A stretch of DNA of 64,000 bases. It comes from Comamonas sp. (GTDB lineage: Bacteria; Pseudomonadota; Gammaproteobacteria; Burkholderiales; Burkholderiaceae_C). The translations under genes were made by a program, and so were the position numbers. The first letter of the stretch is position 1, and every line of letters starts with the position of its first letter. The notes beneath the pieces are model-generated. The model was not told the origin of the DNA and ran no database searches. It saw only the letters and a list, made by a program, of their open reading frames with translations. Of this stretch, positions 46,095-54,449 are shown in pieces. The stretch is from NCBI GenBank assembly GCA_015478895.1, contig JADMKK010000051.1, positions 1 through 64,000 of the forward strand, written 5' to 3'.

Positions 46095-47063
46095 TTATTG
46101 CACCACTTGCGCGGCGTTCTTGATCAGCGCTTCGCTTAGTTTGATGCCTTGCTTTTCGGCAGCGCCGGGGTTCACGAACAGCTCCATCTTGGTGCTGACT
46201 TCGGACTTGATATCACCGGCTTTTTCACCCTTCAAGATGCGGGCCACCATGCGGCCGGTTTGCTCGCCCAGATCACGGTAGTTGATACCGTAAGCAGCCA
46301 CTGCACCGCGCTTGACGGAGTCCGTGTCTGAAGCCACCAGCGGGATTTTGGCGTCTTGACCCACTTTGACGAGCGCTTCGTAAGCGGACACCACATTGTT
46401 GTCGGTCGAGGTGTAGATCACGTCCACTTTGCCTACCAAACTGCGGGCCGCGCTGCTCACGTCAACTGAGCGTGGGGCAGCGGCTTCCACCAGCGTCAAG
46501 CCCAGTGTTGGCAGCAGTTTTTGCAGTTCTTTAACGACGACGACGGAGTTGGCTTCACCGGGGTTGTAGACCATGCCAATGCGCTTGGCGTTCGGAACGA
46601 CTTGTTTGACCAAGTCCATTTGCTTGTCCAGCGCCAGCAGATCAGACACGCCCGTCACATTGGTTTTAGACGCTTCCCAGCTTGGCACCAGTTTGGCAAT
46701 CACGGGGTCTGTGACAGCCGAGTAAACCACTGGCACGCTCTTGGTGGAGGCCACCACAGCTTGTGCGGAAGGGGTGGCGATGGCAACGATGGCATCGGGC
46801 TTGTCACCCACAAACTTGCGTGCGATTTGCGCAGCCGTGCCCGTGTTGCCTTGGGCACTCTGGTATTGCCATTTCAGGTTTTTGCCGGATTCGAAGCCTT
46901 CGGCCTTGAGTGCGGCCTGCACGCCATCACGCACTGCGTCGAGTGCAGGGTGTTCCACGATGGCGGTCACAGCGACAGACTTTTCCTGTGCGTAGGCGGC
47001 ACCGGTCAAAGAAGCGATTGCCAGAGCAACGGCACCCAAAGGTGCCAAAGACTTGAAATTCAT
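46095..47063 (-). CDS. ABC importer substrate-binding protein (PF04392, TrpX-like)
   Basis: A 322-residue periplasmic protein. A Sec signal peptide, ending TGAAYAQ near residue 26, precedes the type I binding fold of the ABC_sub_bind family: VAVTAIVEHPALDAVRDGVQAAL, VAIATPSAQAVVASTK, PVVYSAVTDPVIAKLV, GMVYNPGEANSV, IYTSTDNNV. In this family the ligand is usually tryptophan or tyrosine, but for this protein that is inferred. GGAG precedes ATG 47063. The 270-base gap upstream holds a minus-strand terminator of the next gene and no other gene. Confidence 0.87.
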   Translation of the reverse strand: MNFKSLAPLGAVALAIASLTGAAYAQEKSVAVTAIVEHPALDAVRDGVQAALKAEGFESGKNLKWQYQSAQGNTGTAAQIARKFVGDKPDAIVAIATPSAQAVVASTKSVPVVYSAVTDPVIAKLVPSWEASKTNVTGVSDLLALDKQMDLVKQVVPNAKRIGMVYNPGEANSVVVVKELQKLLPTLGLTLVEAAAPRSVDVSSAARSLVGKVDVIYTSTDNNVVSAYEALVKVGQDAKIPLVASDTDSVKRGAVAAYGINYRDLGEQTGRMVARILKGEKAGDIKSEVSTKMELFVNPGAAEKQGIKLSEALIKNAAQVVQ

Positions 47064-47283
47064 TGAGGTATCTCCACCGTTGTTATGAAACCGAATCGAC
47101 CGTGATGTATGTGTATGCAAAGAATGGGCCAATCGGCAGCGTTTTGCGCTGAATAAGTCTATAGCAGCGGGTCTTGGGTGATTGTGCGCAAAGCCTGCTC
47201 TGTGACAGATTGCCTACATGCTGCAGTTTTCTTGCGCTGCGCTTGGTTTTGGTGCAGGTGCTCAGGTGGCGATAGCTCGCAAA

Positions 47284-47315
47284 CAAAAAAAGGCTCGAAT
47301 TTCGAGCCTTTTTTG
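47284..47315. terminator. terminator of the ETF-QO gene
   Basis: AGGCTCGAA (47291-47299) pairs with TTCGAGCCT (47301-47309), with A- and T-runs on both sides. It ends the minus-strand ETF-QO gene, and the AAAAAAA run at 47284-47290 supplies its U-tract. Confidence 0.85.
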
Positions 47316-47333
47316 CAGAAAGCATGCAAATGA

Positions 47334-49034
47334 TTACATGCCAGCGTAAGTCGGGCCGCCGCCGCCTTCAGGTGTCACCCAGACGATGTTCTGGGTTGGG
47401 TCCTTGATATCGCAAGTTTTGCAATGCACGCAGTTTTGCGCATTGATTTGCAGGCGCTTGCCACCTTGGGCTTCATCATCCACAAACTCGTAGACACCCG
47501 CAGGGCAATAGCGGGCCTCGGGCCCAGCGTATTTGGTCAGGTTGATGTTCACGGGCACTGAGGCATCTTTGAGTGTCAAGTGTGCGGGCTGGTCTTCGCC
47601 GTGGTTGGTGCCACTGATGAAAACGCTGGAAAGGCGGTCGAATGTCAGTTTGCCATCGGGCTTGGGATAGTTGATGGGCTGGCACTCGGCTGCGGGCTTG
47701 AGGTAAGCGTGATCCGGCTTGTCGCGGTGCAGCGTCCATGGAATGCAGCCCTTGAGCACAAACTGCTCCAAGCCATTCATGACCGTGGCGGTGGACAGGC
47801 CCTTCTTGAACCAGGTCTTGAAGTTGCGCGCCTTCCACAGCTCGTCGTACAGCCAGCTGCTTTCAAAAGCAGTTTCGTAGGCGCTCAGCACATCGCTCTG
47901 GCGACCTGCGACGAGGGCGTCGTAAGCCGCTTCTGCGGCCAGCATGCCGGTCTTGATGGCAGCGTGGCTGCCCTTGATGCGCGAGGCGTTCAGGAAGCCC
48001 GCATCGCAACCGACCAGCGCGCCGCCGGGGAACACAAATTTCGGCAAGCTCAAAATGCCGCCCGCCGTGATGGCGCGCGCGCCGTAGGAGATGCGCTTGG
48101 CAGGCTTGATGCCCTTGGACTCGTCACCTTCCAGGTAGTAGCGAATGTTGGGGTGGGTCTTCCAGCGCTGCATTTCTTCAAACGGCGACAGGTACGGGTT
48201 GGCGTAATCCAGGCCTGTGACAAAGCCCAGCGTAACCAGGTTGTCTTCGAGGTGGTACAGAAAGCCGCCGCCGTAGGTTTTGCTGTCCATGGGCCAGCCG
48301 CCGGTGTGCAGCACCATGCCGGGCTTGTGGCGCGCAGGATCGATTTCCCACAGCTCTTTGACGCCCAGGCCATAAGCCTGCGGGTCTTTGCCTTCGTCCA
48401 GCTTGAACTTGGCAATGATTTGCTTGCCTAGATGGCCGCGTGAGCCTTCAGCGAAGATGGTGTACTTGCCGTGCAGTTCCATGCCCAGCTGGAAATCGCC
48501 CGTAGGCTCGCCATCTTTGCCCACACCCAGATTGCCGGTGGCAATGCCTTTGACAGCGCCGTCTTCGTGGTAGAGCACTTCAGCAGCCGCAAAGCCCGGG
48601 AAGATTTCTACGCCCAAAGCTTCGGCTTGGTCAGCCAGCCACTTGGAGATGAAACCCAAGCGCACCACGTAATTGCCTTCGTTGTGAAAGCACTTGGGCA
48701 GCAAGAAGTTGGGCGTGCGCAGGGAGCCTTTTTCGCTGAAGAACACCATGGCATCTTCAGTGACGGGCTGGTTCAGTGGTGCGCCTTTTTCTTTCCAGTC
48801 GGGGATCAGCTCGGTCAGCGCCTTGGGGTCCATGATGGCGCCGGACAGCGTGTGCGCGCCGGGCTCGCCACCTTTTTCCAACACCACGACGGAAACGTCC
48901 TGACCTTTTTCCGCAGACAACTGCTTGAGGCGGATGGCCGTGGCCAAGCCGCCGGGGCCACCACCGACAATTACTACGTCATATTCCATGGCCTCTCGCG
49001 GACCATATTGCGCCAAGATTTCTTCGTTTGTCAT
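47334..49034 (-). CDS. electron transfer flavoprotein-ubiquinone oxidoreductase (ETF-QO)
   Basis: A 566-residue inner-membrane-associated enzyme that carries electrons from ETF (fatty acid and amino acid dehydrogenases) to ubiquinone. The FAD motif VVIVGGGPGGLATAIRL lies near residue 20, and the ETF-QO blocks GAHTLSGAIMDP, EGSRGHLGKQ and TYGGGFLYH follow. The C-terminus has the [4Fe-4S] set YCPAGVYE and NCVHCKTCDIKDPTQNI. ATG 49034 gives the usual N-terminus. No etfAB is near. With the ScoAB and SDR genes it points to active catabolism of acyl compounds. Confidence 0.95.
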   Translation of the reverse strand: MTNEEILAQYGPREAMEYDVVIVGGGPGGLATAIRLKQLSAEKGQDVSVVVLEKGGEPGAHTLSGAIMDPKALTELIPDWKEKGAPLNQPVTEDAMVFFSEKGSLRTPNFLLPKCFHNEGNYVVRLGFISKWLADQAEALGVEIFPGFAAAEVLYHEDGAVKGIATGNLGVGKDGEPTGDFQLGMELHGKYTIFAEGSRGHLGKQIIAKFKLDEGKDPQAYGLGVKELWEIDPARHKPGMVLHTGGWPMDSKTYGGGFLYHLEDNLVTLGFVTGLDYANPYLSPFEEMQRWKTHPNIRYYLEGDESKGIKPAKRISYGARAITAGGILSLPKFVFPGGALVGCDAGFLNASRIKGSHAAIKTGMLAAEAAYDALVAGRQSDVLSAYETAFESSWLYDELWKARNFKTWFKKGLSTATVMNGLEQFVLKGCIPWTLHRDKPDHAYLKPAAECQPINYPKPDGKLTFDRLSSVFISGTNHGEDQPAHLTLKDASVPVNINLTKYAGPEARYCPAGVYEFVDDEAQGGKRLQINAQNCVHCKTCDIKDPTQNIVWVTPEGGGGPTYAGM

Positions 49035-49283
49035 CGGGGTGTCTCGCTTGGATAGTAGAAAACCGTTCGCAGCAGGCATTGCGGTGCATTGCCACAAAAT
49101 TCGGCTGATTCTATGCGGGCTTACACCGTATGCCTGTAAAACCTGAATACGTAAGAACCGCAGTCTGTCTGCACGTTGACTTTTTTGACACAGGCATGAC
49201 GCCTGCGCGACGTAGCGCAGCAGCCTATATTCAGCACAAATATGCAATATGCATGCATTCACGCAATGAAGAGGTAAAGGCTT

Positions 49284-49703
49284 ATGCGGCTAGAGCTGCC
49301 AGAACACAAAAAGCTGGTCTACAGCACCACGTTCTCCGTGCGATGGGGGGACATGGATGCGATGGGGCATGTCAATAACACCATGTATTTCAAGTACATG
49401 GAGCACGGGCGTGTGGATTGGTTTCGTGAGACAGGTTTTTTGTTGCTGCCCAATGGCCAAGGCCCGGTCGTGGCCAATGCATTTTGCAATTTCAAACGCC
49501 AGCTCAAGTACCCCGACGAGGTGCTGCTCAAAATGTATGTGAGCGATCCGGCCCGGGCAACGATTGAGACGTGGACGACGATGGAGCGCGTCGCAGAACC
49601 CGGTGTCATCTGTGCGGCAGGTGGCGCCACCGTGATCTGGATTGACACCGTGCGGGAGAAGGCTGCTTCACTTCCAGAAGCACTGCGCCTGCTTGTATCC
49701 TAG
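49284..49703 (+). CDS. acyl-CoA thioesterase, 4HBT (YbgC-like) family
   Basis: A 139-residue hotdog-fold protein. RWGDMDAMGHVNNTMYFKYMEHGRVDWF holds the catalytic Asp and the His-Val-Asn-Asn block of the 4-hydroxybenzoyl-CoA thioesterase subfamily. It is cytosolic and expected to cleave acyl-CoA thioesters. An AGAGGTAAAGG site precedes ATG 49284. It diverges from ETF-QO. Confidence 0.88.
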   Translation: MRLELPEHKKLVYSTTFSVRWGDMDAMGHVNNTMYFKYMEHGRVDWFRETGFLLLPNGQGPVVANAFCNFKRQLKYPDEVLLKMYVSDPARATIETWTTMERVAEPGVICAAGGATVIWIDTVREKAASLPEALRLLVS

Positions 49704-49780
49704 CTTTCAGAGATAAAAGACCCTGAAGTCCTTTAAGCATCAGAGCAATAGGCTCACTTTTTTATTACTACTCACCCGCT

Positions 49781-50362
49781 TCAGGATTTGACTTGAGGCA
49801 CGCGGCCCATGGCGTAGAACTCTGGGTTGGGCATCATGCCGCTGAAGCTGGCCATGCGGTTGGACAGGCCAAAGAAGGCGGTGATGGCGGCAATGTCCCA
49901 GATGTCTTCATCATCAAAACCATGGGCATGCAATGCGGTGAAATCTGCCTCTTCAATTGCATGGCTGTGCTGGCTCACTTGAATGGCGAAGTCCAGCATC
50001 GCGCGTTGGCGGGGCGTAATGTCGGCTTTGCGGTAGTTGACCGCCACCTGGTCGGCCACCAAAGGCTTTTTTTCATATATCCGCAAGATCGCACCGTGTG
50101 CCACCACGCAATACAGGCACTGGTTGGCCGCGCTGGTGGCGGTAACAATCATCTCGCGCTCGCCCTTGGTCAGGCTGCCTTCTTCCTTGAGCATCAAGGC
50201 ATCGTGGTAGGCAAAAAAAGCGCGCCACTCGGCCGGGCGGCGTGCAAATGCCAGAAAGACATTGGGCACAAAACCCGCTTTTTCCTGCACTTGCAGAATG
50301 CGCGTGCGAATGTCGTCGGGCAGGGCGTTGAAGTCAGGGTGGGGGTAGCGTGTTGAGGTCAT
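49781..50362 (-). CDS. peroxidase-related protein, AhpD-like / carboxymuconolactone decarboxylase fold
   Basis: A 193-residue all-helical protein. ANQCLYCVVAHGAILR carries the CxxC...H active site of AhpD-type alkylhydroperoxidases; FVPNVFLAFARRPAEWRAFFAYHDALM and EREMIVTATSAAN are the family's flanking blocks. It belongs to the uncharacterised peroxidase-related enzyme group. ATG 50362 was chosen because the upstream in-frame extension overlaps the catalase terminator. It lies downstream of catalase in the same direction, with a terminator between them. Confidence 0.85.
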   Translation of the reverse strand: MTSTRYPHPDFNALPDDIRTRILQVQEKAGFVPNVFLAFARRPAEWRAFFAYHDALMLKEEGSLTKGEREMIVTATSAANQCLYCVVAHGAILRIYEKKPLVADQVAVNYRKADITPRQRAMLDFAIQVSQHSHAIEEADFTALHAHGFDDEDIWDIAAITAFFGLSNRMASFSGMMPNPEFYAMGRVPQVKS

Positions 50363-50472
50363 GGCACAAATTTCTTTCCAGATGGTGTGGCAGGAACTTT
50401 GTGGCATGAACGTAACGGCGGCAAGAGGGGAAGCCGTGTTGACGCAATGCCGCCACTGCTTTGCGCAGGCAC

Positions 50473-50503
50473 AAAAAAGCCCCAAGGCTTGCGCGTTGGG
50501 GCT
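50473..50503 (-). terminator. terminator of the catalase gene
   Basis: On the minus strand AGCCCCAA pairs with TTGGGGCT (50503-50496 with 50485-50478), followed by a T-run. It separates katA from the AhpD-like gene. Confidence 0.9.
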
Positions 50504-50559
50504 TGAAAAACGAAGTGGTCGACATGTCCGTGCGCAACCACTGCGCGTGGGTTGCTGAC

Positions 50560-52008
50560 TTACAGCGTGCCTGCGCGTACCGCTTCCAGTGCGGCCTTCA
50601 CGCCTGCGCCGTAGGCCGGATCGGCCTTGGTGCAGTGCTCAATGTGCTTGTCGATGATGTATTGCGACACACCATTGATGTTGCGTGCCGTGTTGGCACA
50701 CAGCAGCAGCTGCTTTTCAGGCGTCATCAGGCGAAACAGATCGCCGGGCTGGGTGAAGTAGTCGCTGTCATCTTCACGGTAATCCCAGCGCGAAGCGTCG
50801 CCGTACAGCTTTTCCACGGGTTCCGCGTACTCCGGCTGCTGCTGCCATGCACCCTTGGTGTTGGGCTCATAAGCAATGGTGCGACCAAAGTTGCCGTCCA
50901 CTCGCATCGCGCCATCGCGGTGGTAGTAGTTGGTGGGGCAACGGGGTGCGTTCACGGGAATCTGGTGGTGGTTCACACCCAGGCGGTAGCGTGCCGCGTC
51001 CGCGTACGAGAACAGCCGCGACTGCAGCATGCGGTCGGGCGAAGGGCCAATGCCGGGCACCAGGTTAGACGGCGCGAAAGCGGCTTGCTCTACGTCGGCG
51101 TAGTAGTTGTCGGCGTTACGGTTCAACTCCATCACGCCCACTTCGATCAGCGGGAAATCCTTCTTGGACCAGACCTTGGTCAAATCGAAGGGGTGGAAGC
51201 GGTAAGTCTGGGCTTGCTCTTCCGTCATGATTTGCACGCACAGCTTCCACTTGGGGAAGTCGCCACGGTCAATCGCTTCCAGCAGGTCGCGCTGCGAGGA
51301 TTCGCGGTCACCGGCCACCACCGCAGCAGCTTCTGCGTCCGACAGGTTCTTGATACCTTGCTGGCTGCGCCAGTGGAACTTCACGTAGTGGCGTACGCCG
51401 TCCTTGTTGATCAAGGAGTAAGTGTGCGAACCGAAACCGTGCATGTGGCGGTAATCGGTAGGAATACCGCGGTCACTCATGACGATGGTGATCTGGTGCA
51501 GCGCTTCAGGCAGGCCGGTCCAGAAGTCCCAGTTGTTTTCCGCCGAGCGCATGTTGGTGTACGGATCGCGCTTGACGGCCTTGTTCAGGTCGGGGAACTT
51601 GAGCGGGTCACGGAAGAAGAACACGGGAGTGTTGTTACCTACCAGATCCCAGTTGCCTTCTTCGGTGTACATCTTCACGGCAAAGCCGCGAATGTCGCGT
51701 TCAGCATCCGCTGCGCCGCGCTCCCCGGCCACCGTGGAGAAGCGTGCGAACAGCTTGGTCTGCTTGCCGATTTCGGAGAACACCTTGGCACGTGTGTACT
51801 GGGTGATGTCACCTGTGACCGTGAATGTACCAAAAGCGCCCGATCCCTTGGCGTGCATCCGGCGCTCAGGAATGACTTCGCGGTGAAAGTGCGCCAGCTT
51901 TTCCAAGTGCCACAAGTCTTGCAGCAACATGGGGCCGCGTGGGCCAGCGGTCATGGAGTCTTGGTTATTAGGTACCGGTGCGCCGTTGGCGGTGGTCAGA
52001 CGATTCAT
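50560..52008 (-). CDS. katA: monofunctional heme catalase, small-subunit type
   Basis: A 482-residue catalase that dismutates hydrogen peroxide. The distal His lies in [20 protein letters not shown], the distal Asn region is [16 protein letters not shown], and the proximal heme ligand Tyr is in [14 protein letters not shown]. The length and short C-terminus fit clade 3 small-subunit enzymes. AGGAAG precedes ATG 52008. A palindrome that could bind OxyR lies about 110-130 bases upstream. No ankyrin-like or oxyR gene is next to it. Confidence 0.95.
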   Translation of the reverse strand: MNRLTTANGAPVPNNQDSMTAGPRGPMLLQDLWHLEKLAHFHREVIPERRMHAKGSGAFGTFTVTGDITQYTRAKVFSEIGKQTKLFARFSTVAGERGAADAERDIRGFAVKMYTEEGNWDLVGNNTPVFFFRDPLKFPDLNKAVKRDPYTNMRSAENNWDFWTGLPEALHQITIVMSDRGIPTDYRHMHGFGSHTYSLINKDGVRHYVKFHWRSQQGIKNLSDAEAAAVVAGDRESSQRDLLEAIDRGDFPKWKLCVQIMTEEQAQTYRFHPFDLTKVWSKKDFPLIEVGVMELNRNADNYYADVEQAAFAPSNLVPGIGPSPDRMLQSRLFSYADAARYRLGVNHHQIPVNAPRCPTNYYHRDGAMRVDGNFGRTIAYEPNTKGAWQQQPEYAEPVEKLYGDASRWDYREDDSDYFTQPGDLFRLMTPEKQLLLCANTARNINGVSQYIIDKHIEHCTKADPAYGAGVKAALEAVRAGTL

Positions 52009-52115
52009 CGCAAGCTTCCTTTTGATGTGGGACAGACTGGATAGTTTGCAGAGAGGCTGTCCTCTTGACCCTCTGCGCAAATTCACGGTGGAAGAAGCTA
52101 TTGTTAATTAAAAAC

Positions 52116-52141
52116 TATCAATCGTCACTACATGATTGATA
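52116..52141. promoter_or_regulatory. palindrome upstream of katA, candidate OxyR/LysR-type site
   Basis: TATCAAT (52116-52122) and ATTGATA (52135-52141) form a perfect inverted repeat with a 12-base spacer in an AT-rich stretch. OxyR binds repeated ATAG/CTAT elements, and CTATTG and CTATC occur here (52098-52119), but the full consensus is not clear. This covers part of the 335-base gap 52009-52343, which holds no intact gene. Confidence 0.35.
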
Positions 52142-52158
52142 TATTTTAACAATGATCT

Positions 52159-52257
52159 TCATAAGGCAGTGTGTTCTAGGCGCTGACTGGAAATGATTGT
52201 GCTGAGCAGATTGCGTAATTGCTTGTCAGCAAAAGGCTTGAGTATCGAGATGTAGCG
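52159..52257 (-). pseudogene. possible C-terminal remnant of a response-regulator receiver domain
   Basis: The minus strand is open for 32 codons, encoding ISILKPFADKQLRNLLSTI and a short tail, then a TGA at 52161-52159. LKPF followed by a final amphipathic helix is the end of CheY-like receiver domains (the conserved Lys-Pro). A stop codon at 52260-52258 cuts it off, and nothing receiver-like is visible further upstream in any frame. It lies just after the PAS-LuxR gene on the same strand. Confidence 0.35.
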
Positions 52258-52343
52258 CTATATCAGGGTTTACTGGAATAACGCCTGGTTCGCTTCGCCA
52301 ATTGATATCCGCAATCTTTGACAGGGCATGGCCGCTCTGAAAT

Positions 52344-52889
52344 TTATCCCACTGAGACCAGCTTGTGTACCAGATCAGCAGTGGTGCAGGCATCGTACTT
52401 GCGCATCAGACGAGCGCGGTAGATCTCTACGGTGCGGTGGCTGATACCCAGCGTGCGACCAATCTCCTTAGAGGTTAAGCCTTCGAGCAGCTTGGCAGCA
52501 ACTTCCCGCTCGCGCCCAGTCAGGCAGGCTTTGACGGGGCGTTGCTCACTCAAATCCTCAAAGCTCCAGATGCCTTCTGCGTGGGGATTAATGCGGTCCA
52601 GAGCCCGTCCGCTGACATGGCACCAGAAGGTCTCACCCGTGGCGCGCTTCATGATGCGGTTGTCGGAGTAAGAACCCTTGGCATTCAAGATGGGCGCCAT
52701 GCGTGCCCCTTGGCGCTCATATTCGTCCGCCGATGGATAAAGCACCTGAAACGACTGACCAACCAGCAGTTCGTGGGAGATGGCAAACATTTCACAGACG
52801 CGCTGGTTACAGTCCACGATGAAGCGGTTGCGCGAGATGACCAGTCCTACAGGTGCCAAATCAAAAGCCAGTCGGTGATCCAAGTCCAT
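52344..52889 (-). CDS. PAS domain-containing LuxR-type transcriptional regulator
   Basis: A 181-residue protein. The N-terminal PAS domain (about residues 5-120: LAPVGLVISRNRFIVDCNQRVCEMF, FWCHVSGRAL) is joined to a C-terminal LuxR helix-turn-helix (LTGREREVAAKLLEGLTSKEIGRTLGISHRTVEIYRARLMRKY). There is no receiver domain. It is divergent from scoAB with 77 bases between the starts and a perfect dyad in the gap. I infer that it controls ketone-body/short-chain acyl use from an internal signal sensed by PAS. Confidence 0.88.
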   Translation of the reverse strand: MDLDHRLAFDLAPVGLVISRNRFIVDCNQRVCEMFAISHELLVGQSFQVLYPSADEYERQGARMAPILNAKGSYSDNRIMKRATGETFWCHVSGRALDRINPHAEGIWSFEDLSEQRPVKACLTGREREVAAKLLEGLTSKEIGRTLGISHRTVEIYRARLMRKYDACTTADLVHKLVSVG

Positions 52890-52907
52890 GGTGCAACACT
52901 TTAGGAA

Positions 52908-52933
52908 ATACTACGTATGTGACTAAGTAGTAT
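52908..52933. promoter_or_regulatory. operator-like dyad between the PAS-LuxR gene and scoA
   Basis: ATACTAC (52908-52914) and GTAGTAT (52927-52933) are exact inverted repeats with a 12-base spacer in the 77-base divergent gap. It is a natural target for the adjacent PAS-LuxR protein. Confidence 0.5.
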
Positions 52934-52966
52934 CTTTGATGCCAGCTTAGACAACAAGGAGACAAC

Positions 52967-53674
52967 GTGAAAAAACTCTATCCCTCTGCCGCCGCTGCCC
53001 TGCAAGGCGTGGTGGCTGATGGCCAATTACTGGCTGTTGGCGGTTTTGGCCTGTGCGGCATTCCTGAAGCATTGATTGATGCGCTGTGCGACAGCGGCGT
53101 GAAAGATCTGACCGTGGTGTCCAACAATGCCGGCGTGGATGGCTTTGGCCTGGGCAAGCTGCTGGAGACGCGCCAGATCAAAAAGATGATCTCTTCGTAT
53201 GTCGGCGAGAACAAAGAGTTTGAACGCCAGTACTTGGCAGGAGAGCTGGAGCTGGAATTCACGCCCCAAGGCACGCTGGCCGAGAAGCTGCGCGCTGGTG
53301 GCGCTGGTATCCCGGCGTTCTTTACCAAGACCGGCGTGGGCACGCTGGTGGCTGAGGGCAAGGAGCTGCGTGAGTTTGATGGCGAAACTTATGTGATGGA
53401 GCGCGCGCTGGTCACGGATGTCTCGCTGGTCAAGGCGCACCGTGCCGACAAGAGCGGCAACCTGCAGTTCCGCTTGACGGCCCGCAACTTCAACCCTGCC
53501 GCTGCTACCGCTGGCAAGGTGTGCATTGTGGAAGTCGAAGAAATCGTGGAAGTGGGTGAAATCGCACCGGACGACATCCATCTGCCAGGCATTTATGTGC
53601 ACCGCATCGTGCACAACACCAACCCTGAAAAGCGCATTGAAAAGCGCACCATCACAGAAAAAGCAGGAGCCTGA
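52967..53674 (+). CDS. scoA: 3-oxoacid CoA-transferase subunit A
   Basis: A 235-residue subunit of succinyl-CoA:3-ketoacid CoA-transferase, which activates acetoacetate or similar 3-oxoacids with succinyl-CoA. The CoA-binding loop [17 protein letters not shown] is near residue 25; [15 protein letters not shown] and [15 protein letters not shown] follow. The start is GTG 52967 with AAGGAG six bases upstream. scoB begins directly at the stop. The pair's operator-like dyad and divergent PAS-LuxR regulator suggest dedicated control. Confidence 0.93.
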   Translation: MKKLYPSAAAALQGVVADGQLLAVGGFGLCGIPEALIDALCDSGVKDLTVVSNNAGVDGFGLGKLLETRQIKKMISSYVGENKEFERQYLAGELELEFTPQGTLAEKLRAGGAGIPAFFTKTGVGTLVAEGKELREFDGETYVMERALVTDVSLVKAHRADKSGNLQFRLTARNFNPAAATAGKVCIVEVEEIVEVGEIAPDDIHLPGIYVHRIVHNTNPEKRIEKRTITEKAGA

Positions 53675-53675
53675 T

Positions 53676-54314
53676 ATGCCTTGGACGCAAGATCAAATGG
53701 CCGCACGCGCGGCGCAAGAGCTGGAAGATGGCTTCTATGTGAACCTGGGTATTGGCATTCCCACACTGGTGGCCAACCATACGGGGGATAAGGAAGTCTG
53801 GTTGCAATCCGAAAACGGCATGCTGGGCATTGGCGCATTTCCTACCGAAGACAAAGTGGATGCTGATTTGATCAACGCCGGCAAACAGACCGTGACCACC
53901 ATTGCCGGCTCCTCGATCTTTGGCAGCGATCAATCGTTTGCCATGATCCGTGGCGGCAAGATCAACTTGTCGATTCTGGGAGCCATGCAGGTGAGTGAAA
54001 AGGGTGATCTGGCCAACTGGATGATCCCCGGCAAGATGGTCAAAGGCATGGGCGGCGCGATGGACCTGGTCGCGGGCGTCAAGCGCGTCATCGTGCTGAT
54101 GGAGCACGTTGCCAAAAAGAAAGACGGCACCACCGATCTCAAAATCTTGCCCGCTTGTACCCTGCCTCTGACCGGCGTGGGCGTGGTGGATCGCATCATT
54201 ACGGATTTGGGGGTGATGGACGTTGCCCCTGAAGGCCTCAAGCTGGTGGAGTTGGCAGAGGGCGTCAGTTTTGACGAAATACAGTCCAAAACCGGCGTGG
54301 CTTTGATCCGTTAA
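53676..54314 (+). CDS. scoB: 3-oxoacid CoA-transferase subunit B
   Basis: A 212-residue catalytic partner of ScoA. The active-site glutamate lies in [13 protein letters not shown], where it forms the CoA thioester intermediate. [15 protein letters not shown] and [19 protein letters not shown] are conserved blocks. Its ATG overlaps the end of scoA (CTGATATG), with AGGAGC upstream. A terminator follows 22 bases after the stop. Confidence 0.94.
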   Translation: MPWTQDQMAARAAQELEDGFYVNLGIGIPTLVANHTGDKEVWLQSENGMLGIGAFPTEDKVDADLINAGKQTVTTIAGSSIFGSDQSFAMIRGGKINLSILGAMQVSEKGDLANWMIPGKMVKGMGGAMDLVAGVKRVIVLMEHVAKKKDGTTDLKILPACTLPLTGVGVVDRIITDLGVMDVAPEGLKLVELAEGVSFDEIQSKTGVALIR

Positions 54315-54335
54315 CCAAGTCGCTTCAAGTCATCG

Positions 54336-54361
54336 GCCCGCTGTACTCAGCGGGCTTTTTT
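54336..54361 (+). terminator. terminator of scoAB
   Basis: GCCCGCTG (54336-54343) pairs with CAGCGGGC (54348-54355), followed by a T-run. Confidence 0.9.
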
Positions 54362-54449
54362 GTGGAGATTTCCCGGTTGCGAACCATTTGATTGGAAGAC
54401 GTCCCAAACCCTCGTAACATCCCCATTCATTTGTAACTACCACGTGCGC

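Noticed and set aside
50461-52044. 527-codon open frame on the plus strand
   Set aside because: It is antisense to katA, which has intact catalase motifs. The frame has no recognisable domain.
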